From the NCBI RefSeq assembly GCF_030269305.1, contig NZ_BSTC01000001.1, forward strand, positions 447,467-511,466: 64,000 nt of DNA. The letters are read 5' to 3'. Of this stretch, positions 31,858 through 40,488 are shown one piece after another. The notes below the pieces were generated by a model that ran no database searches, was not told the DNA's origin, and worked only from the letters and a program-made list of their open reading frames with translations. The stretch comes from Kineosporia sp. NBRC 101731. Lineage in GTDB: Bacteria; Actinomycetota; Actinomycetes; Actinomycetales; Kineosporiaceae. Each line of letters begins with the position of its first letter. Position 1 is the first letter of the stretch. The position numbers and the translations under genes were made by a program.

Positions 31858-32757
31858 ATGCTCACCCTGAGAGCAAAGGCCGGAGTCCTGCTGGTCGGTG
31901 GTGTCGCCGCGACGGCGCTCGCCGCCGGCATCACGACCGCCGTGGTGTCACCCGCCCAGGCGACGCCCGCGGCCAAGCACCGTCCCCGGCCAACGGCCAG
32001 TGCCACAGCCACGGCCACAGCCACAGCGACAACTCAAGCGGCCCAGGACCTGGACTCGGCGGCGAAGAAGGAGATCGCGATGCAGCTGGTCTCCAGCGCC
32101 GAGAACTCCTCGCTGGACTGGAAGGCGCAGTACGGGTACATCGAGGACATCGACGACGGCCGCGGCTACACCGGCGGCATCATCGGGTTCACCTCGGGCA
32201 CGCACGACATGCTCGAACTGGTCGAGCAGTACACCGCCGATCACCCGGTCAACGGCCTGGCGAAGTACCTGCCGGCGCTGCGCGCGGTGGACGGTACCGA
32301 CTCGCACACCGGTCTCGGTAGTGGCTTCGTCACCGCCTGGACGGCGGAGGCCCAGGTCGTGGCCTTCCAGGAGGCCCAGAACAGTGAGCGGGACCGGGTC
32401 TACTTCGACCCGGCCGTGGCACAGGCCACGAAGGACGGCCTGCGGGCACTGGGTCAGTTCGCCTACTACGACGCCATGGTCATGCACGGCCCGGGCGACG
32501 ATGCGGTGAGCTTCGGCGGCATCCGGGCCACCGCCCTGGAGAAGGCCAGGACCCCCGCCGCCGGTGGCGACGAAACCGCTTATCTAAATGCGTTTCTCGA
32601 TGCCCGTAAGGCGGCGATGCAGACGGAGGAGGCGCACTCCGAAACCGGCCGCGTCGACACCATGCAGCGCAAGTTTCTGATCGAGGGCAACCTGGACCTC
32701 GATCCGCCGTTGCGGTGGACGGTGTACGAGGGCGACCCCACGTACGAGATTCTCTGA
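31858..32757 (+). CDS. csn: Secreted GH46 chitosanase
   Basis: Hydrolyses beta-1,4 bonds in chitosan outside the cell. The 299-aa precursor has a signal peptide (1-36, ending AQA-T) and a short Thr/Ala-rich linker (about 45-62). The GH46 catalytic domain follows, closely resembling the Streptomyces N174 enzyme. Catalytic acid Glu82 lies in VSSAENSSLDWKAQYGYIED and the catalytic Asp is about residue 100 in DIDDGRGYTGGIIGF. Further conserved blocks are LGQFAYYDAMVMHGPG and FGGIRATALEKARTPA. The ATG at 31858 is set by the signal peptide and by GAAGAGAAGG 9-18 bases upstream. A consensus promoter precedes it and a hairpin follows. Confidence 0.95.
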   Translation: MLTLRAKAGVLLVGGVAATALAAGITTAVVSPAQATPAAKHRPRPTASATATATATATTQAAQDLDSAAKKEIAMQLVSSAENSSLDWKAQYGYIEDIDDGRGYTGGIIGFTSGTHDMLELVEQYTADHPVNGLAKYLPALRAVDGTDSHTGLGSGFVTAWTAEAQVVAFQEAQNSERDRVYFDPAVAQATKDGLRALGQFAYYDAMVMHGPGDDAVSFGGIRATALEKARTPAAGGDETAYLNAFLDARKAAMQTEEAHSETGRVDTMQRKFLIEGNLDLDPPLRWTVYEGDPTYEIL

Positions 32758-32780
32758 GTCACTGTCCCACCACGGGTTGC

Positions 32781-32820
32781 CCCCACCTGGATTCGGACGT
32801 ATGCCCGAATTTAGGTGGGG
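32781..32820 (+). terminator. Hairpin terminator after chitosanase
   Basis: Arms CCCCACCTGGATTCGG (32781-32796) and CCCGAATTTAGGTGGGG (32804-32820) pair with a small internal mismatch and a 7-base loop. Confidence 0.7.
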
Positions 32821-32860
32821 CCCCAGTTGGGCTTAAGGCACGGTCCAAGATCATGCCGCC

Positions 32861-34321
32861 ATGCAGAAAACCTCCACCCCGGGCGGTGGCCGGAGGGTTC
32901 CCTCCTGGCGCCTCGCGGTCCTGAGTCTCAGCGCGGTGGTTCTGGCCATTGCCGGCACCACCGTCGCGCTCCAGTCGGCGAATGCCGAACAGCCGACCGC
33001 TGCGGCCACCACGACCGAGACCGCCGCGAAGAGCACGACGAGCACGTCCACCACCGCTGAGGCGGCAGCCGAGAAGACGACTACCACCGCCGCGACCACC
33101 ACCGCGGCCAAGGCGACCACGTCGTCCTCCGCCGAGACGACCGAGACGAACGAGACGACCGTGACCACCGCGGCGACCACGTGCACGCGCACGGCGTCGA
33201 AGACCGCGAAGACCCGGATCAGCAACATCAAGCTGCCGAACAAGGTGAAGGGTTACGGCGGCGAGGGTGACACCGAGGTGCTGCCGATGGCCATCGCCTC
33301 GGCGCCCAACGGCCGCTCCTGGCTGGCCTGGGTCAGCACGAACGACCGGGTCTACCTGCAGCAGCTCAGCTGCGCCGACAAGCTCATCGGCAAGGCCACC
33401 AGCTTCGCGGGCATCGACCTGCAAGACGTCTCGGCCGACGCCAAGGGTGGCGTGCTGCTGATCACCAAGAAGGGCAGCTGCGGCACCGGCCCGCTCTGCG
33501 GCGGCGCGTCCAGCCCCTGCAACACCATCCACATGATCCGGTTCAACACCAGCGGCAAGCAGGTCTGGGACCAGCAGGTCACGAACCTGACCAGCGCTCG
33601 CAAGGGCTACACCAGCGGCGCCCGCTTCGCCTGGTGGTACCAGCACCACGGCCGGCTGGCCTACGACGGCACGAACTACGCCGCCTACTTCGGCACCGCG
33701 ATCACCGTGAAGAACGGCAACTGCGTCGACGTCCACGAGGGTGACCGCATGCAGGTGGTCAACAACGCCGGCAATATCGTCAAGAGCAAGAGTGTGGACG
33801 TCGGTTGCAGTCATGCGTGGACCTCGCGGATCATCTACGACCCGACGAAGAAGAAGTTCGTGATGGTCTGTGCCACGGACAACGACTGCCGCATCGCCCA
33901 ACCGAATCCGTATCGAACGGTCGCGGCGAGCAAGTGTGACGGCACGCTGTTCGGTGGCGACCTGGTGCTGGCCGGCACGGGTTACTGGACGGCCTGGAGC
34001 CAGGGCAACGCGGTCAAGATCTCCCGCTTCACCACCGGCGCGGCCAACAAGACGGTGAAACCCGGCGTCGCGACCCAGCACCCGCACCTGGTGCGGTACA
34101 GCAAGAGCAAGATGCTGCTGACCTGGGGTTCCGGCACCAAGACCAAGGCCAAGGTGCTCAGCCGCTCGACCGGTGCCACCATCGGCTCGACGCTGACGAT
34201 CAACGTGAAGGACCACGACTACATGTCCTTCAAGGAGTTCAAGGACGGCAGCGCGGCCTACGCGGCTGCCGGCGCCACCACGAACTACATCAAGATCGCT
34301 CGGGTCATGCCGATCTCCTGA
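32861..34321 (+). CDS. Secreted protein with Thr/Ala-rich linker and propeller-like C-terminal domain, unknown function
   Basis: A 486-aa exported protein. A signal peptide (about 1-42, ending SANA-E) is followed by about 60 residues almost entirely Thr, Ala, Glu and Ser (45-108), a mucin-like stalk likely to be O-mannosylated in actinobacteria. The C-terminal domain (about 110-486) has repeated strand pairs such as SWLAWVSTND, RLAYDGTNYAAYF, VMVCATDNDC, GYWTAWSQGN and LLTWGSGTKT. These suggest a beta-propeller, with several Cys that could pair. No catalytic motif is recognised. It follows chitosanase and shares its promoter-region motif, so a polysaccharide-related role is possible but unproven. 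Confidence 0.7.
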   Translation: MQKTSTPGGGRRVPSWRLAVLSLSAVVLAIAGTTVALQSANAEQPTAAATTTETAAKSTTSTSTTAEAAAEKTTTTAATTTAAKATTSSSAETTETNETTVTTAATTCTRTASKTAKTRISNIKLPNKVKGYGGEGDTEVLPMAIASAPNGRSWLAWVSTNDRVYLQQLSCADKLIGKATSFAGIDLQDVSADAKGGVLLITKKGSCGTGPLCGGASSPCNTIHMIRFNTSGKQVWDQQVTNLTSARKGYTSGARFAWWYQHHGRLAYDGTNYAAYFGTAITVKNGNCVDVHEGDRMQVVNNAGNIVKSKSVDVGCSHAWTSRIIYDPTKKKFVMVCATDNDCRIAQPNPYRTVAASKCDGTLFGGDLVLAGTGYWTAWSQGNAVKISRFTTGAANKTVKPGVATQHPHLVRYSKSKMLLTWGSGTKTKAKVLSRSTGATIGSTLTINVKDHDYMSFKEFKDGSAAYAAAGATTNYIKIARVMPIS

Positions 34322-34336
34322 TCGTTCGGACACCAA

Positions 34337-34380
34337 AAAGCGCTCTCCCAGCCGTCCGCCCGCGGCTGGGAGAGCGCTTT
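34337..34380. terminator. Strong bidirectional hairpin terminator
   Basis: Perfect 18-bp arms (34337-34354 and 34363-34380, AAAGCGCTCTCCCAGCCG and complement) with an 8-base loop and A/T flanks. It lies between the secreted-protein gene and convergent terC. Confidence 0.9.
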
Positions 34381-34396
34381 CGGTTTGCTGAAGGGC

Positions 34397-35404
34397 TTAC
34401 ACGGCCCGGCGGTCCGCCCCGGAGACGGCGTCCTGGTCGGGGTCGGCCCGGCGGCTCGACACGATCAGGCTGGCCACGGTGGTGATGACCAGGGTGCCGA
34501 TGATGACGGTGAGGGAGAGCCAGATCGGGATCTCGCCGTCGAAGGGGGCCCAGTCGGCCCAGTGGTAGGTGTGCATCGCGTGCAGCACGAGCTTCACGCC
34601 GATGAAGGCCAGGATCACCGAGAGGCCGAGCGACAGGTAGATGAGCTTCTGCAGCAGGCCACCGATGAGGAAGTACAGCTGGCGCAGGCCCATCAGCGCG
34701 AACACGTTCGCGGTGAAGACCAGGTACGGCTCTTCGGTGAGGCCGTAGATGGCGGGGATCGAGTCGAGGGCGAAGAGCAGGTCGGTGCTGCCCAGCGCGA
34801 CGATCACGAAGAACATCGGGGTGATCATCCGCTTGCCGGCCTGCGAGACGGTCAGCGAACGGCCGTGGAACTCGTTCACCGAGGGAAGACGGCGCTTGAC
34901 CAGGCGCATGAGCGCGTTGTCGACCGGTTCCTCGTCTTCGTCGTGCTTGCGGTACTCCTTCACCAGGTTGATCGCGGTGTAGATGAGGAATGCGCCGAAG
35001 ATGAAGAAGACCCAGGAGAAGCGGCTGATCGCGGCCGCACCCACGGCGATGAAGATCGCCCGGAAGATCAGGGCGAGGATGATGCCGATCGTCAGGGCGT
35101 ACTGCTGGAGGTGCCGCGGCACCGCGAGCTTGCCCATGATGATCAGGAAGATGAACAGGTTGTCGATCGACAGGCTGTACTCGGTCAGCCAGCCGGCGAA
35201 GAACTCGCCGGCGTAGCGCGAGCCGGCGGTGGCCCAGACGCCCAGACCGAAGACGATCGCCAGGGCGACGAACGTGGCCACGAAGGCCCCGGCCTCTTTC
35301 ATGGACGGTTCGTGCACGTTCCGCCCGATGACGAACACGTCCAGGGCGAGTACGGCGACGAGGACCACCGAGGTGATGAGCCAGGTCGAGGTAGAGACGT
35401 CCAT
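34397..35404 (-). CDS. terC: TerC-family integral membrane protein
   Basis: A 335-aa protein with about nine membrane helices. Members of the TerC/Alx/MeeF family are linked to tellurite resistance and to manganese export that protects or supplies secreted metalloproteins. Signature acidic residues are in the helices: SLSIDNLFIFLIIMG (about 75-90) and STDLLFALDSIPAIYG (about 215-232). Both carry the D-N/D-S motif of the family's metal site. The cytoplasmic loop (about 155-200) is charged. The ATG at 35404 is chosen over 33 upstream codons that lie within the structured leader. GGAAGG lies 13 bases upstream. Confidence 0.9.
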   Translation of the reverse strand: MDVSTSTWLITSVVLVAVLALDVFVIGRNVHEPSMKEAGAFVATFVALAIVFGLGVWATAGSRYAGEFFAGWLTEYSLSIDNLFIFLIIMGKLAVPRHLQQYALTIGIILALIFRAIFIAVGAAAISRFSWVFFIFGAFLIYTAINLVKEYRKHDEDEEPVDNALMRLVKRRLPSVNEFHGRSLTVSQAGKRMITPMFFVIVALGSTDLLFALDSIPAIYGLTEEPYLVFTANVFALMGLRQLYFLIGGLLQKLIYLSLGLSVILAFIGVKLVLHAMHTYHWADWAPFDGEIPIWLSLTVIIGTLVITTVASLIVSSRRADPDQDAVSGADRRAV

Positions 35405-35418
35405 AGAGACGAGGGGCC

Positions 35419-35545
35419 TTCCGGTTCGCGGTGTGGTCAGGGCAGGGATGGGGCAACTGCAAGGCCCAACGCTGTCCGTACACAGGTGGTTCCGGGGAAG
35501 CACGCAGGGGCGTCCCAGGTCACACCGTCACACCGCGAACCGAAA
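35419..35545 (-). promoter_or_regulatory. Structured 5' leader of terC (candidate metal-responsive element)
   Basis: 17-base arms at 35419-35435 and 35529-35545 are complementary apart from one base (TTCCGGTTCGCGGTGTG against CACACCGCGAACCGAAA) and enclose 93 bases. Such a long closing helix just before terC recalls yybP-ykoY manganese riboswitches, which often precede terC/alx, but I could not place the conserved internal loops with confidence. Confidence 0.4.
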
Positions 35546-35563
35546 GATGGTTGCTCGGAAAAA

Positions 35564-37084
35564 CTATTGCAGGGTGACCCGGATCGCGCTCCAGGAGACC
35601 GCGGGGAGGGCCAGCCGGAGCTCACCGTCTTCCACCACCACTCCCTCGGCCGCCACCGGCACCACCCGATCCGGATCGTCCGCCGTGTTGGAGGCAGACA
35701 GATCATCGTCGGTGAGCGTCCACGCCTCGGCGACCGTGAACGTCCCCTGCTCGAAACTCCCCAGTGGCACCGACAGGGTGACCGCCTCGTCCTGAGACCG
35801 GTTCACCACGAACACACTGATCTCACCGGCCTCCTCGTCATGGGTGGCCACCGCGTCGATCACCGGCACCTCACCGAACCGGGCTGTCTCGTACACCGGC
35901 CCGTGCGGCTCCACCCGCAGCACCTTGCCCCGGGCCAGTCGGGAGGTGATCGCGAACGGATGGAAGATCGTCTGCCGCCAGGCCGGACCGTCCGGTTCAC
36001 TGCGGATCGGCGCGATCACGTTGACCAGTTGTGCCTGGCAGGCCGCCGTGACCCGATCGCTGTGCCGGAGCAGGGAGATGAGCAGGTTACCCACCACCAC
36101 GGCGTCGGTGACGTCGTACCGGTCTTCGATCACCCGCGGGGCGATCCGCCACTCCGACGACAGATTGCCCAGGCTTGCCTCGAAATCGCTTTGGCGCCAG
36201 ACGTTCCACTCATCGAACGACACCATGATCCGCTTCTTGCTCTTCAGCTTGGCGCCCACGCTGTCCGCGGTGGCGACCACGCTGTCGACGAAGTGGTCCA
36301 TGTCGACGGCCGAGGCCAGGAAACTCGCGACATCCCCGTTGAGCGGCTCGTAGTACGCGTGGGCCGAGATGTAGTCGACGGCGTCGTAGGTGTGCTCCAG
36401 CACCTCCGCCTCCCAGGCCGCGAACGTCGGCATGGACGAACTGGAACTGCCCACAGCGACCAGCTCGAGGTCCGCGTCGGCCGAGCGCAGGGCCCGGGCG
36501 GTCTCGGCCGCGAGCCGGCCGTACTCCGCCGCGGTCTTGTGCCCGGTCTGCCAGGGACCGTCGAGTTCGTTGCCCAGGCAGAACATCCGGATCCCGTACG
36601 GCTTCTCGCTGCCGTTGGCCCGCCGCAGCTCGGCGAGGTGGGTGCGGTCGGGCTGGTTGATGTACTCGTGTGCGTCGAGAGCCTCCTGCACACCCCGGGT
36701 GCCCAGGTTCAGCGCGTACATCACCTCCACCCCGGCCTTGTCCGCCCACTTCACGAACTCGTCGATGCCGACCTCGTTCGTCTCCAGGCTGTGCCAGGCG
36801 AGATCTCTTCGGACCGGGCGCTCCGAGACCGGGCCGATGCCGTCTTCCCAGCGGTAACCGGAGACGAAATTGCCTCCGGGATAACGCACCAGGGAGACCC
36901 CGAGTTCACGGGTGAGGGCCAGCACGTCTTCCCGGAAGCCGTCACCGTCTGCCGTCGGATGGCCCGGCTCGTAGATGCCGGTGTAGACGCAGCGGCCCAT
37001 GTGCTCGACGAACGAGCCGAACGTGCGACGGGAGACGGGAGCGACAGTGAAGGCCGGATCGAGCCGGAACGAGGCGGAGAGCAC
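35564..37084 (-). CDS. abfA: GH51 alpha-L-arabinofuranosidase
   Basis: Releases L-arabinofuranose from arabinan or arabinoxylan oligosaccharides. The 506-aa protein has no signal peptide, so it acts on imported oligosaccharides. The (beta/alpha)8 domain begins after a short N-terminal strand. Key motifs are RRTFGSFVEHMGRCVYTGIYEPG (about 20-42), RYPGGNFVSGYRWEDGIGP-like (split around 75-93), the acid/base Glu in CLGNELDGPWQ (about 175-185) and the nucleophile Glu in VSFDEWNVW (about 290-298). The C-terminal beta domain spans about 370-506. The GTG at 37084 has GGGAGA 7-12 bases upstream; the frame is open 63 codons further without support. It is last in the sugar-uptake operon. Confidence 0.94.
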   Translation of the reverse strand: MLSASFRLDPAFTVAPVSRRTFGSFVEHMGRCVYTGIYEPGHPTADGDGFREDVLALTRELGVSLVRYPGGNFVSGYRWEDGIGPVSERPVRRDLAWHSLETNEVGIDEFVKWADKAGVEVMYALNLGTRGVQEALDAHEYINQPDRTHLAELRRANGSEKPYGIRMFCLGNELDGPWQTGHKTAAEYGRLAAETARALRSADADLELVAVGSSSSSMPTFAAWEAEVLEHTYDAVDYISAHAYYEPLNGDVASFLASAVDMDHFVDSVVATADSVGAKLKSKKRIMVSFDEWNVWRQSDFEASLGNLSSEWRIAPRVIEDRYDVTDAVVVGNLLISLLRHSDRVTAACQAQLVNVIAPIRSEPDGPAWRQTIFHPFAITSRLARGKVLRVEPHGPVYETARFGEVPVIDAVATHDEEAGEISVFVVNRSQDEAVTLSVPLGSFEQGTFTVAEAWTLTDDDLSASNTADDPDRVVPVAAEGVVVEDGELRLALPAVSWSAIRVTLQ

Positions 37085-37116
37085 AGGTTTTCTCCCGTTG
37101 TGTAGCCGAGTCAGGG

Positions 37117-37965
37117 TCACTTGAGGCTTCCCACCGTCAGGCCGCCCTGCCAGTAACGCTGCAGGGTCAGGAAGGCGAGCACGAGCGGGAGGACCGAGAC
37201 CAGTGAACCGACGATGATGAGGTTCCAGAGTGACTGCCCGCCACCGTTGTTGGAGGCGGCCAGTTGTTCCCACAGGCCGATGCCGACGGTCAGCGGGTAC
37301 AGCTTGGAGCTGGAGAGCATGGTCAGGGGCAGGAAATAGTTGTTCCAGGTGGCGACGACGCTCAGCAGCATCACGGTGACCACCCCCGGGCGCATCAGGG
37401 GCAGCGCGACCTGCAGGAAGATCCGCAGCTCACCGGCCCCGTCGATACGCGCGGCGTCGACCAGTTCCTCGGGGATCGACCCGGCCGTGTAGACCCGCAT
37501 CAGGTACACCGCGAACGGGCTGAGCAGCGACGGCAGGATCACCGCCCAGATGGTGTCGGTGAGCCCGGCGTTCGACATCATCACGAACGTCGGGATCACC
37601 AGGGCGGTGAGCGGAACCATGACCGACCCGAGCACCGCCGCGAAAACCAGGTTGCGTCCGGTGAACCGGTACATCGCGAAGCCGTAGCCGGCGAGTACCG
37701 AGACGATCGTGCACCCGATCCCGCCGACCCCGGCGTAGAGCACCGAGTTCCACAGCCAGCGCAGGTATTCGCCGTTGTTGTAGGTGAACAGGTCGCCCAG
37801 GTTGCCGAACAGGTGGAACCCGTCGAACCAGAGCGCACCGGATCCGGAGAACAGACCCTGCGCGTTCTTCGTGCTGGCCACCAGCAGCCACCAGACCGGC
37901 AGCAGGAAGTAGCAGACCAGGGCCAGCAGAATGAGTTTCGCACCGACGTGACGAGGCTTGCTCAT
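37117..37965 (-). CDS. Sugar ABC transporter permease, MalG/CUT1 type
   Basis: A 282-aa inner-membrane permease with six helices. The EAA loop that contacts the ATPase is visible in EELVDAARIDGAGELRIFLQVALPLMRPG (as EELVDAARIDGAGEL then PLMRP, about 183-212). It overlaps the partner permease gene by 4 bases (37962-37965) and is followed by abfA after 32 bases. With the second permease and the lipoprotein it forms a CUT1 oligosaccharide importer, here probably for arabino-oligosaccharides. No ATPase gene is in the operon, as is usual in actinobacteria where MsiK serves many CUT1 systems. Confidence 0.92.
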   Translation of the reverse strand: MSKPRHVGAKLILLALVCYFLLPVWWLLVASTKNAQGLFSGSGALWFDGFHLFGNLGDLFTYNNGEYLRWLWNSVLYAGVGGIGCTIVSVLAGYGFAMYRFTGRNLVFAAVLGSVMVPLTALVIPTFVMMSNAGLTDTIWAVILPSLLSPFAVYLMRVYTAGSIPEELVDAARIDGAGELRIFLQVALPLMRPGVVTVMLLSVVATWNNYFLPLTMLSSSKLYPLTVGIGLWEQLAASNNGGGQSLWNLIIVGSLVSVLPLVLAFLTLQRYWQGGLTVGSLK

Positions 37966-38900
37966 GTGAACAGCCCTCCTCGCTTACGGGTGGCGAAGGT
38001 GAAGATCGCCACCGCCAGGAACACCACGAACCCGAGCGAGAACGAGATGGCCGAGGCGTAGTTGAACTGCGCGTACCGGAAGGCCAGGTTGAACGCGTAG
38101 ATGTTCGGCGTGAACTCCGGTGTCACCGAGCCGTTCGCGATCGGGCTGACGATCTGCGGTTCGGTGAAGAACTGCAGGGTGCCGATCAGCGAGAAGATCA
38201 GGATCAGCACGAGTGCCGACGTGACCAGCGGAACCTTGATCCGCAGGGCGATCTGCCGGGCGTTGGCGCCGTCGAGCCGCGCCGCCTCGTAGAGCGAGGA
38301 GTCGATGCTCTTCAGGGCCGCGTAGATGATGATCATGTAGTAGCCGGACCACTGCCAGGTGACGATGTTCAGCAGACCGTAGAAGATGTTGCCCTGACTG
38401 AGCAGGAACGGTGCCTGCACGTTGAACAACGAGGCGATCTGCTCCATCGGGCCGAAGCTCGGGCTGTAGAGGAAGCCCCACATCAGGGCTCCGATCACAG
38501 CCGGCACGGCGTACGGCAGGAAGATCATCAGCCGGCTGAAACTGGCCAGCCGACCGGTGATCTCGTCCAGCAGCAGGGCGGCGACCAGCGCCACCCCGAT
38601 CTGCAGCGGGATCACCACCAGGCTGAACCGGACCACCAGCCAGAGGCCCTTGCGGAACGCCGGGTCACTGAACGCCCGGGTGTAGTTGTCGAACCCGGCG
38701 AAGGTGGTGCCGGTGGCCAGGCCCTTGGTGTAAAGGCTCAGGTATCCGGCGTAGAGCAGAGGCGCCACCAGGAAGGTCAGGAAGACCACCAGGAAGGGCA
38801 GGACGAACAGCCAGCCGATCTGGTCCCGGCGAAAGCGTCTACGTTTGGACGATGTGGGCACCCGGGTAGCCGGGGAGCCTTTCGCGGTGATGACGGTCAT
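37962..38900 (-). CDS. Sugar ABC transporter permease, MalF/CUT1 type
   Basis: A 312-aa permease, second half of the membrane channel. A basic N-terminal tail (SSKRRRFRRDQIG) precedes six helices; the EAA motif is SLYEAARLDGANARQIALRIKVP (shortened as SLYEAARLDGANARQ, about 212-227). It overlaps the binding-protein gene by 4 bases upstream (38897-38900) and the other permease downstream. These coupled overlaps show one transcript from binding protein to permeases. Confidence 0.92.
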   Translation of the reverse strand: MTVITAKGSPATRVPTSSKRRRFRRDQIGWLFVLPFLVVFLTFLVAPLLYAGYLSLYTKGLATGTTFAGFDNYTRAFSDPAFRKGLWLVVRFSLVVIPLQIGVALVAALLLDEITGRLASFSRLMIFLPYAVPAVIGALMWGFLYSPSFGPMEQIASLFNVQAPFLLSQGNIFYGLLNIVTWQWSGYYMIIIYAALKSIDSSLYEAARLDGANARQIALRIKVPLVTSALVLILIFSLIGTLQFFTEPQIVSPIANGSVTPEFTPNIYAFNLAFRYAQFNYASAISFSLGFVVFLAVAIFTFATRKRGGLFT

Positions 38901-40246
38901 CGCACGGTGAAACCTTGGCTCTTGGCGTACTCCACGAGCTGCTTCTGCAGATCGGCCGCCGCCTGGTCACCGGTGGTCTCGCCGGCGAAGAGCTTCACCA
39001 GCTGGGCCTGTAGCTGAGCGTAGTAGTAGACCGTGAAGGGGCTGTACGTGGCGCCGGCGTAGGCGTTCTCGGCCGGGACGTAGATGTCCTTGTTCGCGGT
39101 CTGGCCGCCGAAGAATTCCACCTTGGCGTTGACGAACTCGTCCGACTTCAGCACGTTCTGGTTCAGCGGGAAGATGGTCTGGGTCTTCCAGCCGTCTTCC
39201 AGCGAGTCGTCGTCGGCGTAGAGCCCCATCGCCACCTCGGCCGCGGCGGCCTTGTCCTTGGCCTGCGAGGTGACCGCGAAGGTCGAGCCGCCCCAGTTCA
39301 CCGAGACCGGGTTGCTCTCGTCCCACTGCGGCAGTTCCGCGACCGCGAACTGGCCGGCGTCCTCACCCTCGCCCACGCCCTGGCCCGTCAGGTAACCGGG
39401 CGCCCAGGCGGCCGAGACATAGGTGGCGTACTTGCCACCGACCACACCGGAGATGTAGTCGGTGGTGAACTGGTCCTCCTTGCCGACCAGGCCTTTCTTC
39501 ACCAGGTCACCCCAGTAATTGAGGACGTCCTTGGTCGCCTGGTCGTCCAGCTTGATGCCGATGTTCAGCTTGTCGGTGAGGTCGTACTGGAAGGGCTGTG
39601 CGCCCTTCTGGATCATCAGTGCGGTGACCAGCGCCTGCACGTTGCTGCCGATGTCCCCGAAGGCCGGACCACCCGCGTCCTTCAGTTTCTGGGCCGCCTC
39701 GGCGTACTCCGCCCAGGTCTTGGGCGGCTCGATGTCGTACTTGTCGAAGATGTCCTTGCGATAGATCATGGCCATCGGGCCGCCGTCGATCGGGATCGCA
39801 TAGACCGCGCCGCCCTGCGACACGTCCTTCCAGGCGCCCTCGCTGAAGTTGCCCTTCACCTTGTCGGCGCCGAGCGGTGCAAGATCCACCAGAGCGTCCT
39901 GGATCTCGAAGCCGGTGAGCTGCTCGGCCTCGAGCATGATCACGTCCGGCGCGCCCTTCTTGGCCGCGATCGCGGTCTGGAACTTGTCGTACTGGGGTTG
40001 GCCCTGACCCGCGTTCGACCAGCACACCTGCACGTCGGTGTGCTGGTTGTTGAAGTTGTCCACGACCCTGGCCATGTTCGGGTACCAGGCCCAGACCGAG
40101 ACCTGCTTGGCGTCGGCGTGAACGATCTTGTTGGTGCACTTGGTGGACGAGGCGGACGAACCGCCGTCACTTCCACCTCCGCACGCGGTCAGGCCGATCG
40201 TGGCGATCAGGCCGGTGACGATGACTGATGGTTTGCCGAAGCGCAT
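38897..40246 (-). CDS. Sugar-binding lipoprotein of the CUT1 ABC importer
   Basis: A 449-aa extracytoplasmic solute-binding protein (family 1). The signal peptide ends in the lipobox LTAC, so the protein is lipid-anchored at about Cys22. Family features include the KQVSVWAWYPNMARVVDNFN region near residue 45 (given in part), a GAPDVIMLEAEQLTGFEIQDA-like stretch, and the Trp-rich ligand cleft (SAAWAPGYLTGQG, VNWGGSTFAV). The ATG at 40246 is fixed by AAAGGAGG upstream; the frame is open 7 codons more. It is first gene of the operon with the two permeases and the arabinofuranosidase, so arabino-oligosaccharide is the likely ligand. Confidence 0.93.
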   Translation of the reverse strand: MRFGKPSVIVTGLIATIGLTACGGGSDGGSSASSTKCTNKIVHADAKQVSVWAWYPNMARVVDNFNNQHTDVQVCWSNAGQGQPQYDKFQTAIAAKKGAPDVIMLEAEQLTGFEIQDALVDLAPLGADKVKGNFSEGAWKDVSQGGAVYAIPIDGGPMAMIYRKDIFDKYDIEPPKTWAEYAEAAQKLKDAGGPAFGDIGSNVQALVTALMIQKGAQPFQYDLTDKLNIGIKLDDQATKDVLNYWGDLVKKGLVGKEDQFTTDYISGVVGGKYATYVSAAWAPGYLTGQGVGEGEDAGQFAVAELPQWDESNPVSVNWGGSTFAVTSQAKDKAAAAEVAMGLYADDDSLEDGWKTQTIFPLNQNVLKSDEFVNAKVEFFGGQTANKDIYVPAENAYAGATYSPFTVYYYAQLQAQLVKLFAGETTGDQAAADLQKQLVEYAKSQGFTVR

Positions 40247-40374
40247 GTCGATGCCTCCTTTGGTCATGACATGGGGTGGTGCCGCCTGGGACTACGTAAA
40301 GTCACGCATGGGGCAGTTGGCCCGGGCCGGTGAGGGCTTCCGGGCTGCGTGTGTCTTATGTGGTCCAAGTCCCA

Positions 40375-40388
40375 TTGCAGCGCTGCAA
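40375..40388. promoter_or_regulatory. LacI-type operator in the divergent promoter region
   Basis: The perfect 14-bp palindrome TTGCAGCGCTGCAA with a central CG lies midway between the binding-protein gene (minus) and the LacI gene (plus). It is typical of LacI/GalR operators and well placed to repress both directions. Confidence 0.75.
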
Positions 40389-40488
40389 AGGAGTATGCCC
40401 GCGCCATATCGGGGTGACAAGGGTTGATCTGACGGAAATACGATGGGCGGTGCGGGTGCGTGGGCCCCGCCTAGGTGAGAGGGTGCCC

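Noticed and set aside
34385-37105. Very long plus-strand frame (about 900 codons) over terC and abfA
   Set aside because: It is antisense to two well-supported genes and His/Gly/Arg/Asp-biased, a common high-GC antisense artefact.
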